A stretch of 64,000 bases of DNA from Fibrobacter sp. (GCA_024398955.1 JAKSIG010000005.1:38629-102628), one strand, 5' to 3'; positions 17,596 to 27,731 are shown, counted from the stretch's first letter. Program-made: numbers and translations. Notes: generated by a model not told the origin, from the letters alone.

Positions 17596-19476
17596 CTAGA
17601 AGGTGTGGGAAAGGTCGAATGCGAATCTTCCCAGGTGGAAACTTTCCATATTCCAGTGGCCTAAGTTTTTCTTAAAGGCATAGTCAAGGCGGAACGTCAG
17701 GAACTGCCAACGATAGCGTAGGCCAAGACCAAGGCTTTCGTCTTGTTCCGCCGTGTAGATGTCGTCTTCGTCGGTAACTTTTGCCCAGTCGTAGAATTGC
17801 ACGAGTTGCCAGTGTCTCCAGCCCTTCCAGGGGAATTGCCAGCGAAGTTCTTCGTTGAATCTAAAGTAGGTTGGTGTAAGGCCAGTGTTAATGATGGTTT
17901 CGCCTTCGTTTTCGGGGTCGGGTTCTTCGTAGCTGGCGTAAATACTTCTAAAGCGGTATCCGCGCACCGATCTGGAACCACCTTGGTAGAACACTCGGGC
18001 GTCGTCTTCGATGGCCTTGTCAAAGAATCGTCCAATGCTTCCGCTCAAGGCTCCGTAGAACGTCCAGAACATGGGGAAGTATACGTTGGTCGTTAATTCG
18101 CCGTAGGTGTAGGGGTTACCGATCATATTAAAGGAACGCAGGTCGCCGTCCCAGTTAGTGCCCGCACCAACGGTAGGGGCAATGCGAATACCCTTGGTGG
18201 GGTTAAAGTAGTCGTTGGTGTAATCGAAGGTCAATGCCGTTTCGCCCTTGAGCTTCAGCATTTTTTCTTCGTTCTTGGCCACGTATCGGGTGTCAAGAGT
18301 CCCGCGGAATCTAATGTGGCTGGTAATGCCGAAGGTAAGGTCTCCGCGGTTGATGATTTCGTAACGTTCTTCTATGCTGTCGGGGTAGGCCGGCGGGTTT
18401 ATCTTTTCGTGATTCAAGGTCAGACGGTCTTCAAGTCGAATAGCAGTCGGAATAAAGCTGAACGATGTTCCGAACAATAGCGGGTTGGCGTAACCGATAG
18501 ATGCCTCCTGCTTGTGTTGCGCAATTTGCAGGCCTGCCGAGAATTCATTAAATCGTCCAAAGAAGTTCTTGTGTCGTGCGTAAGCCTGCGCACCAAAACC
18601 GTAGATTTCTTCATAGAAAAATCCGTAGCGGGTTTCGCCGGGTACACGCTCTGTTACATTCAGGTGTACGTCCGAAAGTCCGTCTTCGCGCAGGGTGTCG
18701 CTCATTTTTACCTGGGTAAACAGCTGGGTAGAAAATAGCTTTGACTTAAAGGAATTGTACTGGTTTCCGTCAATGATTTCGCCCTGCTTAATGCGCCACA
18801 GGCCCGAAAGCCATGCAGTATCCGTAAGGCCGTCTTCGGATTCTCCAGAACGCCCCTTGTCCGACGATCTCTGGCTTGTGCTGATCATGTTGCCCATCAT
18901 GACCTTGGCGCCTGGGGTAATGGTAATTTCTACATAAATCTTCTTCTTGATGGTGTCAAGAATTTCAACAGAAGAAATGTAGGCGTGCAGGTAGCCTTCT
19001 TTACGGTAAGCCGCCTGAATCCCCTGCAGGTCTTCAGAAATGTCTTCCTGGTTGTAGAAGTTCCCCTTAGAAATGCTTAAGCTCTTTTCTTCGATTTGAA
19101 TGTCGTCCCCTTCGGGTACAATCAATTTGACGCCGTTGAACTTGTATCGTTCTCCGTCGCGAATGTTGATGTAGTAGCCGCGGCGAACGGTACTGTCAGA
19201 AACGACTTCTCTGCGGATATCCAATGCAAGGTCAAGACTGTAGTAGCCTCTGGAATAGTACAGTGCCTTAATGTTTTCGATGGAAAGTCTCATCAAGAAG
19301 TCTTGCTTGGTGGTATCCATCTGGCCGAATTCATCGGGCATGTCCAGCTGTTCTTCTAGCTGAAAATTAGAGAAGGCCTTGTTGCCCGTAATTTCTACGA
19401 ACCAAGGATGCTTTACATCGTCTTCGGCAAAAATCAGTGCTGCAAAAATCAGCAGAAGGATTAGAATGCGCTTCAC
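17596..19476 (-). CDS. Omp85-family outer membrane protein, TamA/BamA-like
   Basis: 626 aa. Signal peptide (MKRILILLLIFAALIFA), then POTRA-like domains over the first ~270 residues ('FVEITGNKAFSNFQLEEQL', 'YSRGYYSLDLALDI', 'YRKEGYLHAYISSVEI'). A C-terminal beta-barrel follows, with 'TRYGFFYEEIYGFGAQAYARHKNFFG', 'GGSRSVRGYRFRS' (the conserved loop 6 (V)RGY/F motif) and a terminal Phe, as expected of Bam substrates. It overlaps the upstream TamB-like gene by 4 bp (ATGA), a strong sign that they form a TamA-TamB translocation or lipid-transport pair. It could also be called BamA-like; the pairing favours TamA. Confidence 0.85.
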   Translation of the reverse strand: MKRILILLLIFAALIFAEDDVKHPWFVEITGNKAFSNFQLEEQLDMPDEFGQMDTTKQDFLMRLSIENIKALYYSRGYYSLDLALDIRREVVSDSTVRRGYYINIRDGERYKFNGVKLIVPEGDDIQIEEKSLSISKGNFYNQEDISEDLQGIQAAYRKEGYLHAYISSVEILDTIKKKIYVEITITPGAKVMMGNMISTSQRSSDKGRSGESEDGLTDTAWLSGLWRIKQGEIIDGNQYNSFKSKLFSTQLFTQVKMSDTLREDGLSDVHLNVTERVPGETRYGFFYEEIYGFGAQAYARHKNFFGRFNEFSAGLQIAQHKQEASIGYANPLLFGTSFSFIPTAIRLEDRLTLNHEKINPPAYPDSIEERYEIINRGDLTFGITSHIRFRGTLDTRYVAKNEEKMLKLKGETALTFDYTNDYFNPTKGIRIAPTVGAGTNWDGDLRSFNMIGNPYTYGELTTNVYFPMFWTFYGALSGSIGRFFDKAIEDDARVFYQGGSRSVRGYRFRSIYASYEEPDPENEGETIINTGLTPTYFRFNEELRWQFPWKGWRHWQLVQFYDWAKVTDEDDIYTAEQDESLGLGLRYRWQFLTFRLDYAFKKNLGHWNMESFHLGRFAFDLSHTF

Positions 19477-22400
19477 TTAGATTCCTCCTTCGTAGATTCG
19501 GGCCTTGCCAATGGGTCGGCCAGGCTTTCGCAGCGTCCAATGCCTAGCAGGCACGGGTTCCAGTAACGATAAATGTAGTTGATACCGATGTCTTTTTCTA
19601 GACGGTTTTCGCTTCCTTCGGTACCTGTATTTGTCAAGTACTGCTTTCGGGTCAGCATGGCGTTCAAAGATAGCGTGGGCGAAATGTGATTCTTGTGGCT
19701 GTAGTCTGCTTCCTGGAATACAGGGAGCGTATAGTTTACGCCAAATTGCAGAGACTGGTCGTAAGTGGGGTTTTCGCTTTGGTCCTGAGTGTAGCCGAAT
19801 ACAAGACTCAAGTTCTTGACCCAGCGATCCAGTGAAACAGGAACCTTGAAGTAGCTGGAGTCCTTGTCGCTGGTTGTGGTGTTTTCAAAGAGCATCACCT
19901 TCATGTCGATGTCGCCAATGTAGTCGCCGCCCAAGGTCTTGTTGGCTGTCGTAGAAATTACCTTGCCTATGGCCTTGCCTGCAATTTTATTCCAGTCGGT
20001 GGTTTCGCCATCGCCGTCTGCAATACAGCCCAAAAGAACGTTGTAGTAAATTGCAGCCGAAGAAGATTCTGTGCCGCAGTTAGACGACGGAATGGGCTGC
20101 GGATTTGTAATAGTTCCCTGAATGTCTAGATTAATGGGGCAGGTCTCGTTATTGTTGTCTTCGGAGTCGTTACAGTAAGGCAGGTCCTGGCTACTGGAAA
20201 CGTCGATGACGCCCTGCTGCCAGGGAACGTCATTCCATGAAAGCTGGAAGGAATTCAGGCCGAATTCGTAAACTTCCTTGATTCCGATAAAGCCATTGTT
20301 TGTATTTGCGATGTCGCCTCGCAGCAACGGTCGTGTGGTGTTGCCCAGAACCCAGACGTCAACCGTAAAGGGGAAGGTTGCAAATGGCGTTACGATTGCA
20401 ATAGAATCATTTTGAGAATCGCTGATGTGCAAAGACAGGTTGACAGCTCTAGAAGTAGAAAGCTTTTCTTCTTGGGTACCCTTCTTTCTTAGCTTTGCAA
20501 TAGCGTTGTTGAACATAGACAAGTACTTGTCCAAGGCAGAAGGCGTTACCTCGATATCGAAGTCTCTGTAGTAGACCAGCTTGTCGATAGAAATGTTTCC
20601 TGCAATGGTGTTGTTCTTGATTTGCCCAGCCTTGCTGTGGGGGATAACGTAGGCGATGTCACCTTGGGCGAATGCTTCGGCCTGGCCAAAAACATTGTCG
20701 TTGAATTTGTACGAAATCTTCGGAATCTTTGCGGTAATGGTCAGGTCGTCTTCGCCATCTTCCAGATGTCCGCTAATGTTTTCTAGAACAAGCTTGTGGG
20801 CATCCTTGGCTATGGTGTAGCGATCGGACTTCACGTCGATTGCCCTGAGTTTCATGCTGTCAAGCTGGAACTGCAAGGTGGCTGCAATGATTTCGTTACT
20901 GTCGTTTCGGGTCTCGGCAGAGGTTATGTCCAGCAAGCCATCTTGCACGCGACCTCTAAGATAAATGGGGAAGCTAAAGTCCATCTTCGGTGGGCGGTAC
21001 AAGGTAGAATCCATCTTGATGTCGGCAGATAAACCCTTAAGACCTTTTCGAATATCTGCTGTAATGTCGATGTGCAAATCTGTATTCGTGATTTCGCTGA
21101 TTGTTCCGGGAATGTACCAGGAACCATTTGCATTGGCCGCACCCTTGAATACAAGATCGTTGTCGATGAACCCGTCTGCCCATAAGGTACCGCCGTTATC
21201 GCTTCCGTGAGAGAAACTTACGTGGCGATTGTCGTTAAAGATGTGGTCAATGATAATCTGGGTGTTGCCGGTCCAGCCGCCCTGTCCAATGTCAAGGTAG
21301 GAGTTCAGCTCGACTTTATCCTTTTCGGCAAAGATGTTCAATTTCTTGATGTTGAATAGTTCCGGAGAAATCGTGTTGAATTCGATATTGTCAAAATCAA
21401 GGTTGCCCATAAGACCGCGATCCTTGTTAAAGGAAAGCTGGCCCGACAGCAGACCTGAGGCGAAGGTTGAATCACTCAAAGGCTCTAGCAGAAGCGGAAT
21501 GCTAAAGTCCTTAGAGGCAATGCTTGCTTCAACAATCTGAATCGGCAGGAACGCCGTCGGCTTGAAGTCTGGGTTGGAATCGTTGGGCAGAACAAATATA
21601 CCGCTGGCATTGACTTCATTCTTGTTATAAATACTGTGGATCCTGTCGATAAGTATTGTATCGCCATTCTGTTTTGCAATAATGTCTGCCTGAACTTTGT
21701 AGGAGTCCACTTCGCCTTCGATTCTAACGTCGGCTGCGCCAATGTTCACATCGAAGTTCTGGTGCCATTGCCCGGTAACGCGCCCGCGGATTCGGTCGCT
21801 CCAGTTCAAGTCCGAGAACGGAATCGTTGCCACCACCGTATTTTCCGCTTCCACGTCAATGGCTATGGAATCGCCAATGTCAATATATGCGCTGGCCTTG
21901 CCGCCGTTTCGTTGCGTTATGTTCCATGAGGTATGCGGGCGCTCGTGATTCCACTTTACGTCGCCATCAAAGTCGAAGGTCTCGTTGGGCGTATAGATGA
22001 TGCCGTTAGAAAAATCAATCCCCTTGGTATCAAGCGACAATAAGACCTGCATAGAATCGGCCTTAACGTGGTAGGCGTTCTGAATGTCGACGAACTTTGC
22101 CAGTATCTTCAGCTTGTGCCCGTCGCAGGTTCCGTAAAGCTTGGGGCGCTTGCCAAAGGTTACGTTTCCGTGTTCCCAGTCCAGAGCCCAGGGTTCAAAG
22201 GTGGAAATGTCGCCGATAAACGAAATCATCAAGGAATCCCTAAGGTCTATGGTGCCTTCGATAATGGAACCTTGACGAGTCTCAACTGTAGTCTTTATGA
22301 CCATGTCCTTGAATTCTGCAGACTGAATTTCAAGATCCATAGGCATCATTTGCGGGCCGAACATGGCGCTCATGTTTTCGACCTGGCCTTCTGCAGTGCC

Positions 22401-23369
22401 GTTCAGGTTCTTGTCGAAGTCGCCAATCAGATGAATGGATCCGCCCTCGTCGTTCTGCAGAAGAATGTCCGCATTCACCTTTTCCTGATTGCCCTTAAGC
22501 ACCAGGGTAACGTTTTCAGCTTCAAGAGGCCAGAAGGCTCCCACGCGGGTCTTGATGGTGGTGTTGTAATTGACTGTTCCCTTCTTGGCGTCTACGGTAG
22601 CCTCTGCGGCAATGTCCAACTTTCCGATAGACGGTACCGCCGGCGGAATCTTTACGGGAATCCAGGCGGTAGGATCCTTTACGCTTAAGTTTGTCTTTGC
22701 CTTTACGCGAGTCATGTTGTCTTTAGGAACGTCTGCCGCAACATGCACAGAATCCTTGTCTGTCTTTACGCTAGCATCAACAGAAAGATTCTCGCTGCTG
22801 AAATCCGCCTTTAGCTTGATGGCTGCCGGCGCCTGCAAAAATTCTCCGTCTACCTTTCCGATATCTACGGCAACAGCCTTTTCGCCGGTGTTCCTTACGG
22901 CAAGCTCCTGCACACTCCAGGCCTTTCCATCAGACAACTTTACGTTGGCTTCGTGAACTTCCAGATTCACCTTCACCGGAATTCTTAAGTCCTCGGGGAA
23001 TACTGGGTCTGCTGTATCCTTGACGTCTTTCTTTGCTGTATCTGCGGGCGGCAGCTGGATAAAGGCGTCGACCTTGTCCAATTTAAGGTCTACACCGCGG
23101 TTTTCTCCAAGAAGGGTTACGTCTAGATTCGGGTTTACAACGGTAATTTCGGTGCCGTCCTTAGAAATATGCAGCGAGTCGAAGGAATGCTCCAGCAGCG
23201 ACTCCATTTTATGCCCGTAGGGGGTGACCGTGACACCGGAGTAAGTGTGGGGCGAAGAAAGGTATTTCATGGCAATCGCATGAACCAACCAGGCGCCAAG
23301 AGCGATGACGCCTACAACAACAGTCGCAATAACGGCTGTAATCAAGAATGTCGGTTTTCCTTTAATCAA
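19473..23369 (-). CDS. tamB: TamB-like translocation/assembly protein (DUF490 family)
   Basis: About 1298 aa. An N-terminal membrane anchor (LITAVIATVVVGVIALGAWL) is followed by a very long repetitive beta-helical region and a C-terminal TamB/DUF490 domain ('GFIGIKEVYEFGLNSFQLSW', 'LDIQGTITNPQP'). Such proteins span the periplasm and work with an Omp85 protein; here the TamA-like gene follows with a 4-bp overlap. The start is uncertain: the frame opens with TTG 23387, but a TATACT box (23383-23378) would lie inside it, and TTG 23369 has AGGG upstream and begins a normal anchor sequence, so I prefer 23369. No ATG is available nearby. Divergent from radA. Confidence 0.83.
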   Translation of the reverse strand: MIKGKPTFLITAVIATVVVGVIALGAWLVHAIAMKYLSSPHTYSGVTVTPYGHKMESLLEHSFDSLHISKDGTEITVVNPNLDVTLLGENRGVDLKLDKVDAFIQLPPADTAKKDVKDTADPVFPEDLRIPVKVNLEVHEANVKLSDGKAWSVQELAVRNTGEKAVAVDIGKVDGEFLQAPAAIKLKADFSSENLSVDASVKTDKDSVHVAADVPKDNMTRVKAKTNLSVKDPTAWIPVKIPPAVPSIGKLDIAAEATVDAKKGTVNYNTTIKTRVGAFWPLEAENVTLVLKGNQEKVNADILLQNDEGGSIHLIGDFDKNLNGTAEGQVENMSAMFGPQMMPMDLEIQSAEFKDMVIKTTVETRQGSIIEGTIDLRDSLMISFIGDISTFEPWALDWEHGNVTFGKRPKLYGTCDGHKLKILAKFVDIQNAYHVKADSMQVLLSLDTKGIDFSNGIIYTPNETFDFDGDVKWNHERPHTSWNITQRNGGKASAYIDIGDSIAIDVEAENTVVATIPFSDLNWSDRIRGRVTGQWHQNFDVNIGAADVRIEGEVDSYKVQADIIAKQNGDTILIDRIHSIYNKNEVNASGIFVLPNDSNPDFKPTAFLPIQIVEASIASKDFSIPLLLEPLSDSTFASGLLSGQLSFNKDRGLMGNLDFDNIEFNTISPELFNIKKLNIFAEKDKVELNSYLDIGQGGWTGNTQIIIDHIFNDNRHVSFSHGSDNGGTLWADGFIDNDLVFKGAANANGSWYIPGTISEITNTDLHIDITADIRKGLKGLSADIKMDSTLYRPPKMDFSFPIYLRGRVQDGLLDITSAETRNDSNEIIAATLQFQLDSMKLRAIDVKSDRYTIAKDAHKLVLENISGHLEDGEDDLTITAKIPKISYKFNDNVFGQAEAFAQGDIAYVIPHSKAGQIKNNTIAGNISIDKLVYYRDFDIEVTPSALDKYLSMFNNAIAKLRKKGTQEEKLSTSRAVNLSLHISDSQNDSIAIVTPFATFPFTVDVWVLGNTTRPLLRGDIANTNNGFIGIKEVYEFGLNSFQLSWNDVPWQQGVIDVSSSQDLPYCNDSEDNNNETCPINLDIQGTITNPQPIPSSNCGTESSSAAIYYNVLLGCIADGDGETTDWNKIAGKAIGKVISTTANKTLGGDYIGDIDMKVMLFENTTTSDKDSSYFKVPVSLDRWVKNLSLVFGYTQDQSENPTYDQSLQFGVNYTLPVFQEADYSHKNHISPTLSLNAMLTRKQYLTNTGTEGSENRLEKDIGINYIYRYWNPCLLGIGRCESLADPLARPESTKEESK

Positions 23370-23396
23370 TTGCCCTAAGTATAGCAATTACGAATG

Positions 23397-23416
23397 CGTA
23401 ACTTGTTGACAGTCAA
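23397..23416 (+). promoter_or_regulatory. Shared site CGTAACTTGTTGA-N3-TCAA between tamB and radA
   Basis: The same site as at 12873 upstream of glyA. Here it includes a palindrome GTTGAC-A-GTCAAC. It lies in the divergent intergenic region, so it could affect either gene. Confidence 0.4.
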
Positions 23417-23506
23417 CGAGTTAGATGCTGTTTTGGAATGCAATTCTTATAGGAATAGTGTAAATTTGTGCATTATTTTTGCCAATGACATAAATTGTCA
23501 AGTGCA

Positions 23507-23518
23507 TTTTGTTATATT
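23507..23518 (+). promoter_or_regulatory. TTTTGTTATATT element before radA
   Basis: The same 12-mer occurs at 5561, 39829 and 45048. TATATT ends 7 bp before ATG 23526, leaving almost no room for a 5' leader. Confidence 0.5.
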
Positions 23519-23525
23519 AGTGCAC

Positions 23526-24920
23526 ATGGTAGCAGTAAGCAAAAGTAAAAAAGAAATAGAATTCCTCTGTACCGAGTGTGGTAATACCACGCCCAAGTGG
23601 GCGGGCAAGTGTCCGTTTTGTGGCGCCTGGAGCACGCTCAAGGAGCACGCCATCGAAAGGGCAGACGTAGCCGCTGGTCGCGGTGGGCGAGGCCTTGGCG
23701 GCCCTGTTCATCAAGTTGTGGCTCTTCGCGACGTAGCTACCGAAGATACAAGGCGCCTGAGTACGGCAAATTCAGAATTTGACCGCGTCCTTGGGGGCGG
23801 CTTTGCTCCGGGTAGCCTGGTGCTGATAGGTGGCGATCCAGGCATTGGCAAGTCCACCCTGGTGCTAACCACTCTTGCCACCATGAATGCTGCCGGCGTC
23901 AAGGCCCTGTACGTTAGCGGCGAAGAAAGCGCCTGTCAGGTCAAGCTCCGCAGCGAACGTCTTAACGTGGCAGGTTCCGACATGCTGCTGCTCTGTGAAA
24001 CCAGCCTCGAAAAAATCATTCAGCAGGCCAACGAAATCAAACCGCAGATACTGGTAATTGACTCTATCCAGACTGTGTACAAGGGCGACCTTAACGGTAC
24101 GCCGGGCTCTGCCGCCCAGCTTCGCGAATGCACCCTAGACCTTATGGTCTGGGCCAAAAATACAGGCTGCATTACTGTTCTTATCGGCCACGTCACCAAA
24201 GACGGCCAGATCGCGGGCCCCCGCATTCTAGAACACATGGTCGATACCGTGGTCTACTTCGAGGGCGACCGTAACCATCAGTACCGTTTGCTCCGCACCA
24301 TCAAGAATCGTTTTGGCGCCACCGACGAAATCGGCGTTTTCGAGATGACTTCCCACGGGCTGTCGTCGGTTCCCAATCCTAGCAAGGTGTTCCTGCAAGA
24401 GGGCGTTCCGCCAACACCCGGCAGCGTGGTCTGCTGTACATTAGAAGGCTCCCGTGCGTTGCTCTTCGAAACTCAGGCGCTGGTCAATCAGACTACTTTT
24501 GCTGTGCCGCAGCGGGTGGCCGCGGGTATCGATGCAAAACGCCTCACCATAATTCTTGCCCTGCTCGAAAAGTTCGGCGGCATTACCATCGGGGCGTCCG
24601 ATGTTTTTGCAAGCATTGCTGGCGGCATGAAGGTCAATGATACTTCTTCGGACTTGGCGCTGGCGCTGGCCATTGCAAGCAACCACCTGGGTATCCCTCT
24701 GTCCCGTCAGACTATCGCCATAGGCGAGCTGGGACTTTCTGGCGAAATCCGTAGCGTAAGCCTGCTAGACCAGCGGCTCAAAGAAGCTCGACGCCTAGGC
24801 ATGGTCGAAGCTATCGTTCCTGCCAATGGCAACCTGCCTGCAGATTCCCGCAACTCCATGAAGGTCTGCCGCGTCAAGACCTTGGGCGACGCCATCGCCT
24901 GGCTGATGGATAAGAAATAA
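23526..24920 (+). CDS. radA: DNA repair protein RadA
   Basis: 464 aa. A branch-migration ATPase that aids homologous recombination. Order: C4 zinc finger (Cys15, Cys18, Cys29, Cys32), Walker A GGDPGIGKST near residues 102-111, Walker B 'ILVIDSIQT', the RadA-specific KNRFG motif (from Lys260), and a C-terminal Lon-protease-like domain ('ALALAIASNHLGIPL', 'GELGLSGEIRSV'). ATG 23526 begins the zinc-finger domain; the frame is open upstream to 23394 but that part has no family resemblance and lies across the putative promoter. Confidence 0.97.
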   Translation: MVAVSKSKKEIEFLCTECGNTTPKWAGKCPFCGAWSTLKEHAIERADVAAGRGGRGLGGPVHQVVALRDVATEDTRRLSTANSEFDRVLGGGFAPGSLVLIGGDPGIGKSTLVLTTLATMNAAGVKALYVSGEESACQVKLRSERLNVAGSDMLLLCETSLEKIIQQANEIKPQILVIDSIQTVYKGDLNGTPGSAAQLRECTLDLMVWAKNTGCITVLIGHVTKDGQIAGPRILEHMVDTVVYFEGDRNHQYRLLRTIKNRFGATDEIGVFEMTSHGLSSVPNPSKVFLQEGVPPTPGSVVCCTLEGSRALLFETQALVNQTTFAVPQRVAAGIDAKRLTIILALLEKFGGITIGASDVFASIAGGMKVNDTSSDLALALAIASNHLGIPLSRQTIAIGELGLSGEIRSVSLLDQRLKEARRLGMVEAIVPANGNLPADSRNSMKVCRVKTLGDAIAWLMDKK

Positions 24921-24949
24921 AACACACCCTGCCTTGCAGGGTGTGTTTT
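24921..24949 (+). terminator. Rho-independent terminator, possibly bidirectional
   Basis: 12-bp stem AACACACCCTGC / GCAGGGTGTGTT with a CTT loop and T tail. It lies between convergent genes (radA and the pentapeptide-repeat gene). Confidence 0.85.
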
Positions 24950-25003
24950 CAATCTCTTAAGATTCCGATTTGGTTTTGAAGATTCTAGACACTTCGGAAG
25001 AAA

Positions 25004-26401
25004 TTAATCTTCGTCGTCAGCGGACTTGCGCTTTTTCTTCTTCTTCTTGGAGGAATCGCCACTGCCTTCAACCTTGATGTCGGCAGCCTTTTCGCCACGC
25101 TTGGTAAAGCCGTACTGACGAGGATCGAAGCCAGAGGGGAACACGGTCTTGTTGTCGTAGATCACCTTCTTGGCGGTGAACTTTTCGATCTTTGCGCCTT
25201 CGAGGTTTGCACCAGAGAAGTCAACGTCGTTCATCTTGGTGTCGGCGTCGATCTTGATGCCCTGCATGTTGGCGTTGGTGAAGTTCACCATTTCGAGCTT
25301 TGCACCGGCGAAGCTTACGCCGCCCATCTGAGCGAGAATAAAGTCAGAACGTTCGATGGTGGAGTTTGCGAAGTTGGCCTTGGTCAGGTCAGCCTTGTCG
25401 AAAATGTTCTTACGGACATATGCACCGTCGAAGACAGCCTTCAGGAGTTCTGCTTCCTTGAATTCGTTCTTGCTGACTTCGGTGTCATAGAAAGAAGTCT
25501 TGCTCAGCTTGGCCTTGTTGAATTCGCTCTTGGAAACGGAGCCCTTGTCGAATACAACACCGGTCAGGTCCTGGCCGCTGAACTTCATGTTCTTGACGGT
25601 GGACTGAGCGAACTTAGCCTTCTGGAGCTGAGTCTTGGAAAGGTCGACGTCGTTGAAGGTTGTCAGAGAAAGGTCTGCTTCCTGCAGGTTGACGTTCTTG
25701 AAGTCTACGCCGCTGAAGTTGGCCTGAGAAAGACCTGCCTTGGCGAAGTTAACGTCGATCAGGTCGGCGCCCTTGAAGTTTGCGGCAATCAGGTTACATG
25801 CGGTAAAGTCGGTCTTTACCAAGGTAGCCTTGCGGAGGTCGCTGTTTGCCATCAAGGAACGAGAGAAGTTGGTGTTCGTCAGGTTTGCCTTGTAGAAGTT
25901 TGCACCAGTCAAGTCAACGTCCATGACAGAGGCCTGGGTCATGTCGGCCTTTTCGAAGTTGGTGTTTTCGTCAACCTTCATAGCGTCGAGACGAGCATTC
26001 TTCATGTTGGTCTCGGGGAACTGGCTACCCAGGAGGGTTGCACGGTAAAGGTTTGCTTCTTCGAGGTTTGCACCTTCAAAGGAGGAATTACGAATATCGG
26101 CGCCGCTAATGGTCACCTTCTGGAGCTGGGCGGCTTCGAAACTTGCGTTGCTGATCACAGCGTTCTGGAAGGAAACTTCCGGAAGGCTTGCCTTTGCGAA
26201 GTTGGGACCTTCGCCAGTTGCACGGCGGAAGTCGGTGGTGTTCTTAACAGCCTTGGACTTGCTGAAGTCGAAACCGTCAATACGCTTGTTACTGAAAGAA
26301 ACGTTCAGATCCTTGCCGGCCCAGTTGTCCTGAGCGAACACGTTCAGCGCAAGGGCGCTAATAAGGCAAAGGCCAAACTTTGAAACTCTCTTCATATTCA
26401 T
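25004..26401 (-). CDS. Secreted pentapeptide-repeat protein
   Basis: 465 aa. A signal peptide (KRVSKFGLCLISALALNVFAQ) is followed by about 370 residues of pentapeptide repeats of A(D/N)LXX type ('FEGANLEEANLYRATLLGS', 'ADLTKANFANSTIERSDF'), which form a right-handed quadrilateral beta-helix. The end is highly basic then acidic (six Lys in a row, ...ADDED). Function unknown; the signal peptide argues against a gyrase-protecting role of Qnr type. The frame is open upstream to 26770, but that part overlaps the divergent FAD gene. ATG 26401 has AAAGGG about 10 bases before it; ATG 26410 and 26395 are alternatives. Confidence 0.85.
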   Translation of the reverse strand: MNMKRVSKFGLCLISALALNVFAQDNWAGKDLNVSFSNKRIDGFDFSKSKAVKNTTDFRRATGEGPNFAKASLPEVSFQNAVISNASFEAAQLQKVTISGADIRNSSFEGANLEEANLYRATLLGSQFPETNMKNARLDAMKVDENTNFEKADMTQASVMDVDLTGANFYKANLTNTNFSRSLMANSDLRKATLVKTDFTACNLIAANFKGADLIDVNFAKAGLSQANFSGVDFKNVNLQEADLSLTTFNDVDLSKTQLQKAKFAQSTVKNMKFSGQDLTGVVFDKGSVSKSEFNKAKLSKTSFYDTEVSKNEFKEAELLKAVFDGAYVRKNIFDKADLTKANFANSTIERSDFILAQMGGVSFAGAKLEMVNFTNANMQGIKIDADTKMNDVDFSGANLEGAKIEKFTAKKVIYDNKTVFPSGFDPRQYGFTKRGEKAADIKVEGSGDSSKKKKKKRKSADDED

Positions 26402-26522
26402 ATATAACATTCCCTTTGAGGATATAACCAAATAACGGATAGCCCTAAAATAACTAAAAAATTTGCAAAACTGCAACACTTTTAAAAAAACTCTATAAAT
26501 AAAAGCTAACTTATAGGTCGAA

Positions 26523-27731
26523 ATGAGCATTTTTTCGTCAAAACAGTACGATATCGTGGTCTGTGGGGCTGGTCCTGCCGGTCTTATGGCGGCCTGTACC
26601 CTTGGACGTTTGGCCCAAAAGGAGACCGCCGGTGCTAGACGAATTCTTCTTCTAGACAAAAAAGAACCCTGGAAAGAACCGATTTTCTGTGCAGAAGCTG
26701 TTTCTGCAAGGCGTTTCAAGGCCCTCTGGCCTATAGACCGATCCTTTGTGCGTGGTAATCTTTCTGGCATATACTTTACCTCGCCAAAGCGTTTCCGTGC
26801 CGAATTTTATAGTAAAGACTGCGGTCTCCAGTTGAACCGTTCCCTTTTCCATAAGAATATCGCCGACGAATGTGTAAAGTCCGGCGTGGAATGTCATTTT
26901 GATACGGTGGTCAAGAAACTTGAACGTACTGCCGACGGCTGGAACCTTGTTGTGTCGAACAACGGGGCCGAAGAAACCCTGAGTACTACCCTAGTTATCG
27001 ATACCACTGGCCCGGGTGCCAAGCTTACCCGCAACATTCCTTGCCTCGAAGGCATCGAAGATGGTGCTACAGACCTGGAACCGGCCATTTTTGCCGTGGC
27101 AGAAGGTATTCCTCACAGTCGTGAACACATCGAGCTGTTCTTTGGAAGCGAATTTAAGGATGGCTACGGCTGGATTTTCCCGCGCGACGGCAAAGAGGTA
27201 AACATCGGCTTTGTGCTGGGTAAAGACGTTCGAAGCGAGGGTTCCCTGCGTCAGAAGCTGCTGGACTTTATTGCCCGCGACTATCCCGAGGCTACGGTCA
27301 AGGCTGTGTATGGCGGCATGATCGCCTGCGGCCAGTCCGATAAGCCCATTGCAAAATGCGGACTGTTTAAGGCGGGGGATTCCGCCAGCTGCGTAAACCC
27401 CATTAGCCGCTCTGGAATTACCGAGTCTTTGCTTTGCGGCAAGATTGTTGCAGAATCCGCCATGGAATGGCTGCAGGATTCTGGCGAAAATCGCGAGGCA
27501 ATCGAGGCCCGCGCCCACCAGCGCTGGATGGCCGAAATGGGCAAGTCCCACATGCAGATTGCACGCGGCAAGGCCGGTTTCAACAAGATTACCGATGCCC
27601 AGTTTGACAAGGCGGCCGAGCGACTTTCCAGGTTGCCCCGCGAAAAGCAGACCCTGTTCCGTATATTCTTCAATGTTTTATGGGCAAGCCCGTCTCTCGT
27701 CTGGAAGATGCGGTCTTTCCTCCACTGGTAG
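26523..27731 (+). CDS. FAD-dependent oxidoreductase, geranylgeranyl reductase-like
   Basis: 402 aa. Dinucleotide-binding motif GAGPAGLMAA near residues 14-23, and the second FAD motif 'GLFKAGDSASCVNPISRSGI' near 280-300, as in the geranylgeranyl reductase/halogenase group of flavoproteins. The substrate is not clear; reduction of isoprenoid chains or quinone-related compounds is common in the family. The gene is divergent from the pentapeptide-repeat gene and is followed after 7 bp by the sufE-like gene, so they are likely co-transcribed. No clear ribosome site; a TATAGG box lies 5 bp before ATG, so it may be another short-leader transcript. Confidence 0.82.
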   Translation: MSIFSSKQYDIVVCGAGPAGLMAACTLGRLAQKETAGARRILLLDKKEPWKEPIFCAEAVSARRFKALWPIDRSFVRGNLSGIYFTSPKRFRAEFYSKDCGLQLNRSLFHKNIADECVKSGVECHFDTVVKKLERTADGWNLVVSNNGAEETLSTTLVIDTTGPGAKLTRNIPCLEGIEDGATDLEPAIFAVAEGIPHSREHIELFFGSEFKDGYGWIFPRDGKEVNIGFVLGKDVRSEGSLRQKLLDFIARDYPEATVKAVYGGMIACGQSDKPIAKCGLFKAGDSASCVNPISRSGITESLLCGKIVAESAMEWLQDSGENREAIEARAHQRWMAEMGKSHMQIARGKAGFNKITDAQFDKAAERLSRLPREKQTLFRIFFNVLWASPSLVWKMRSFLHW

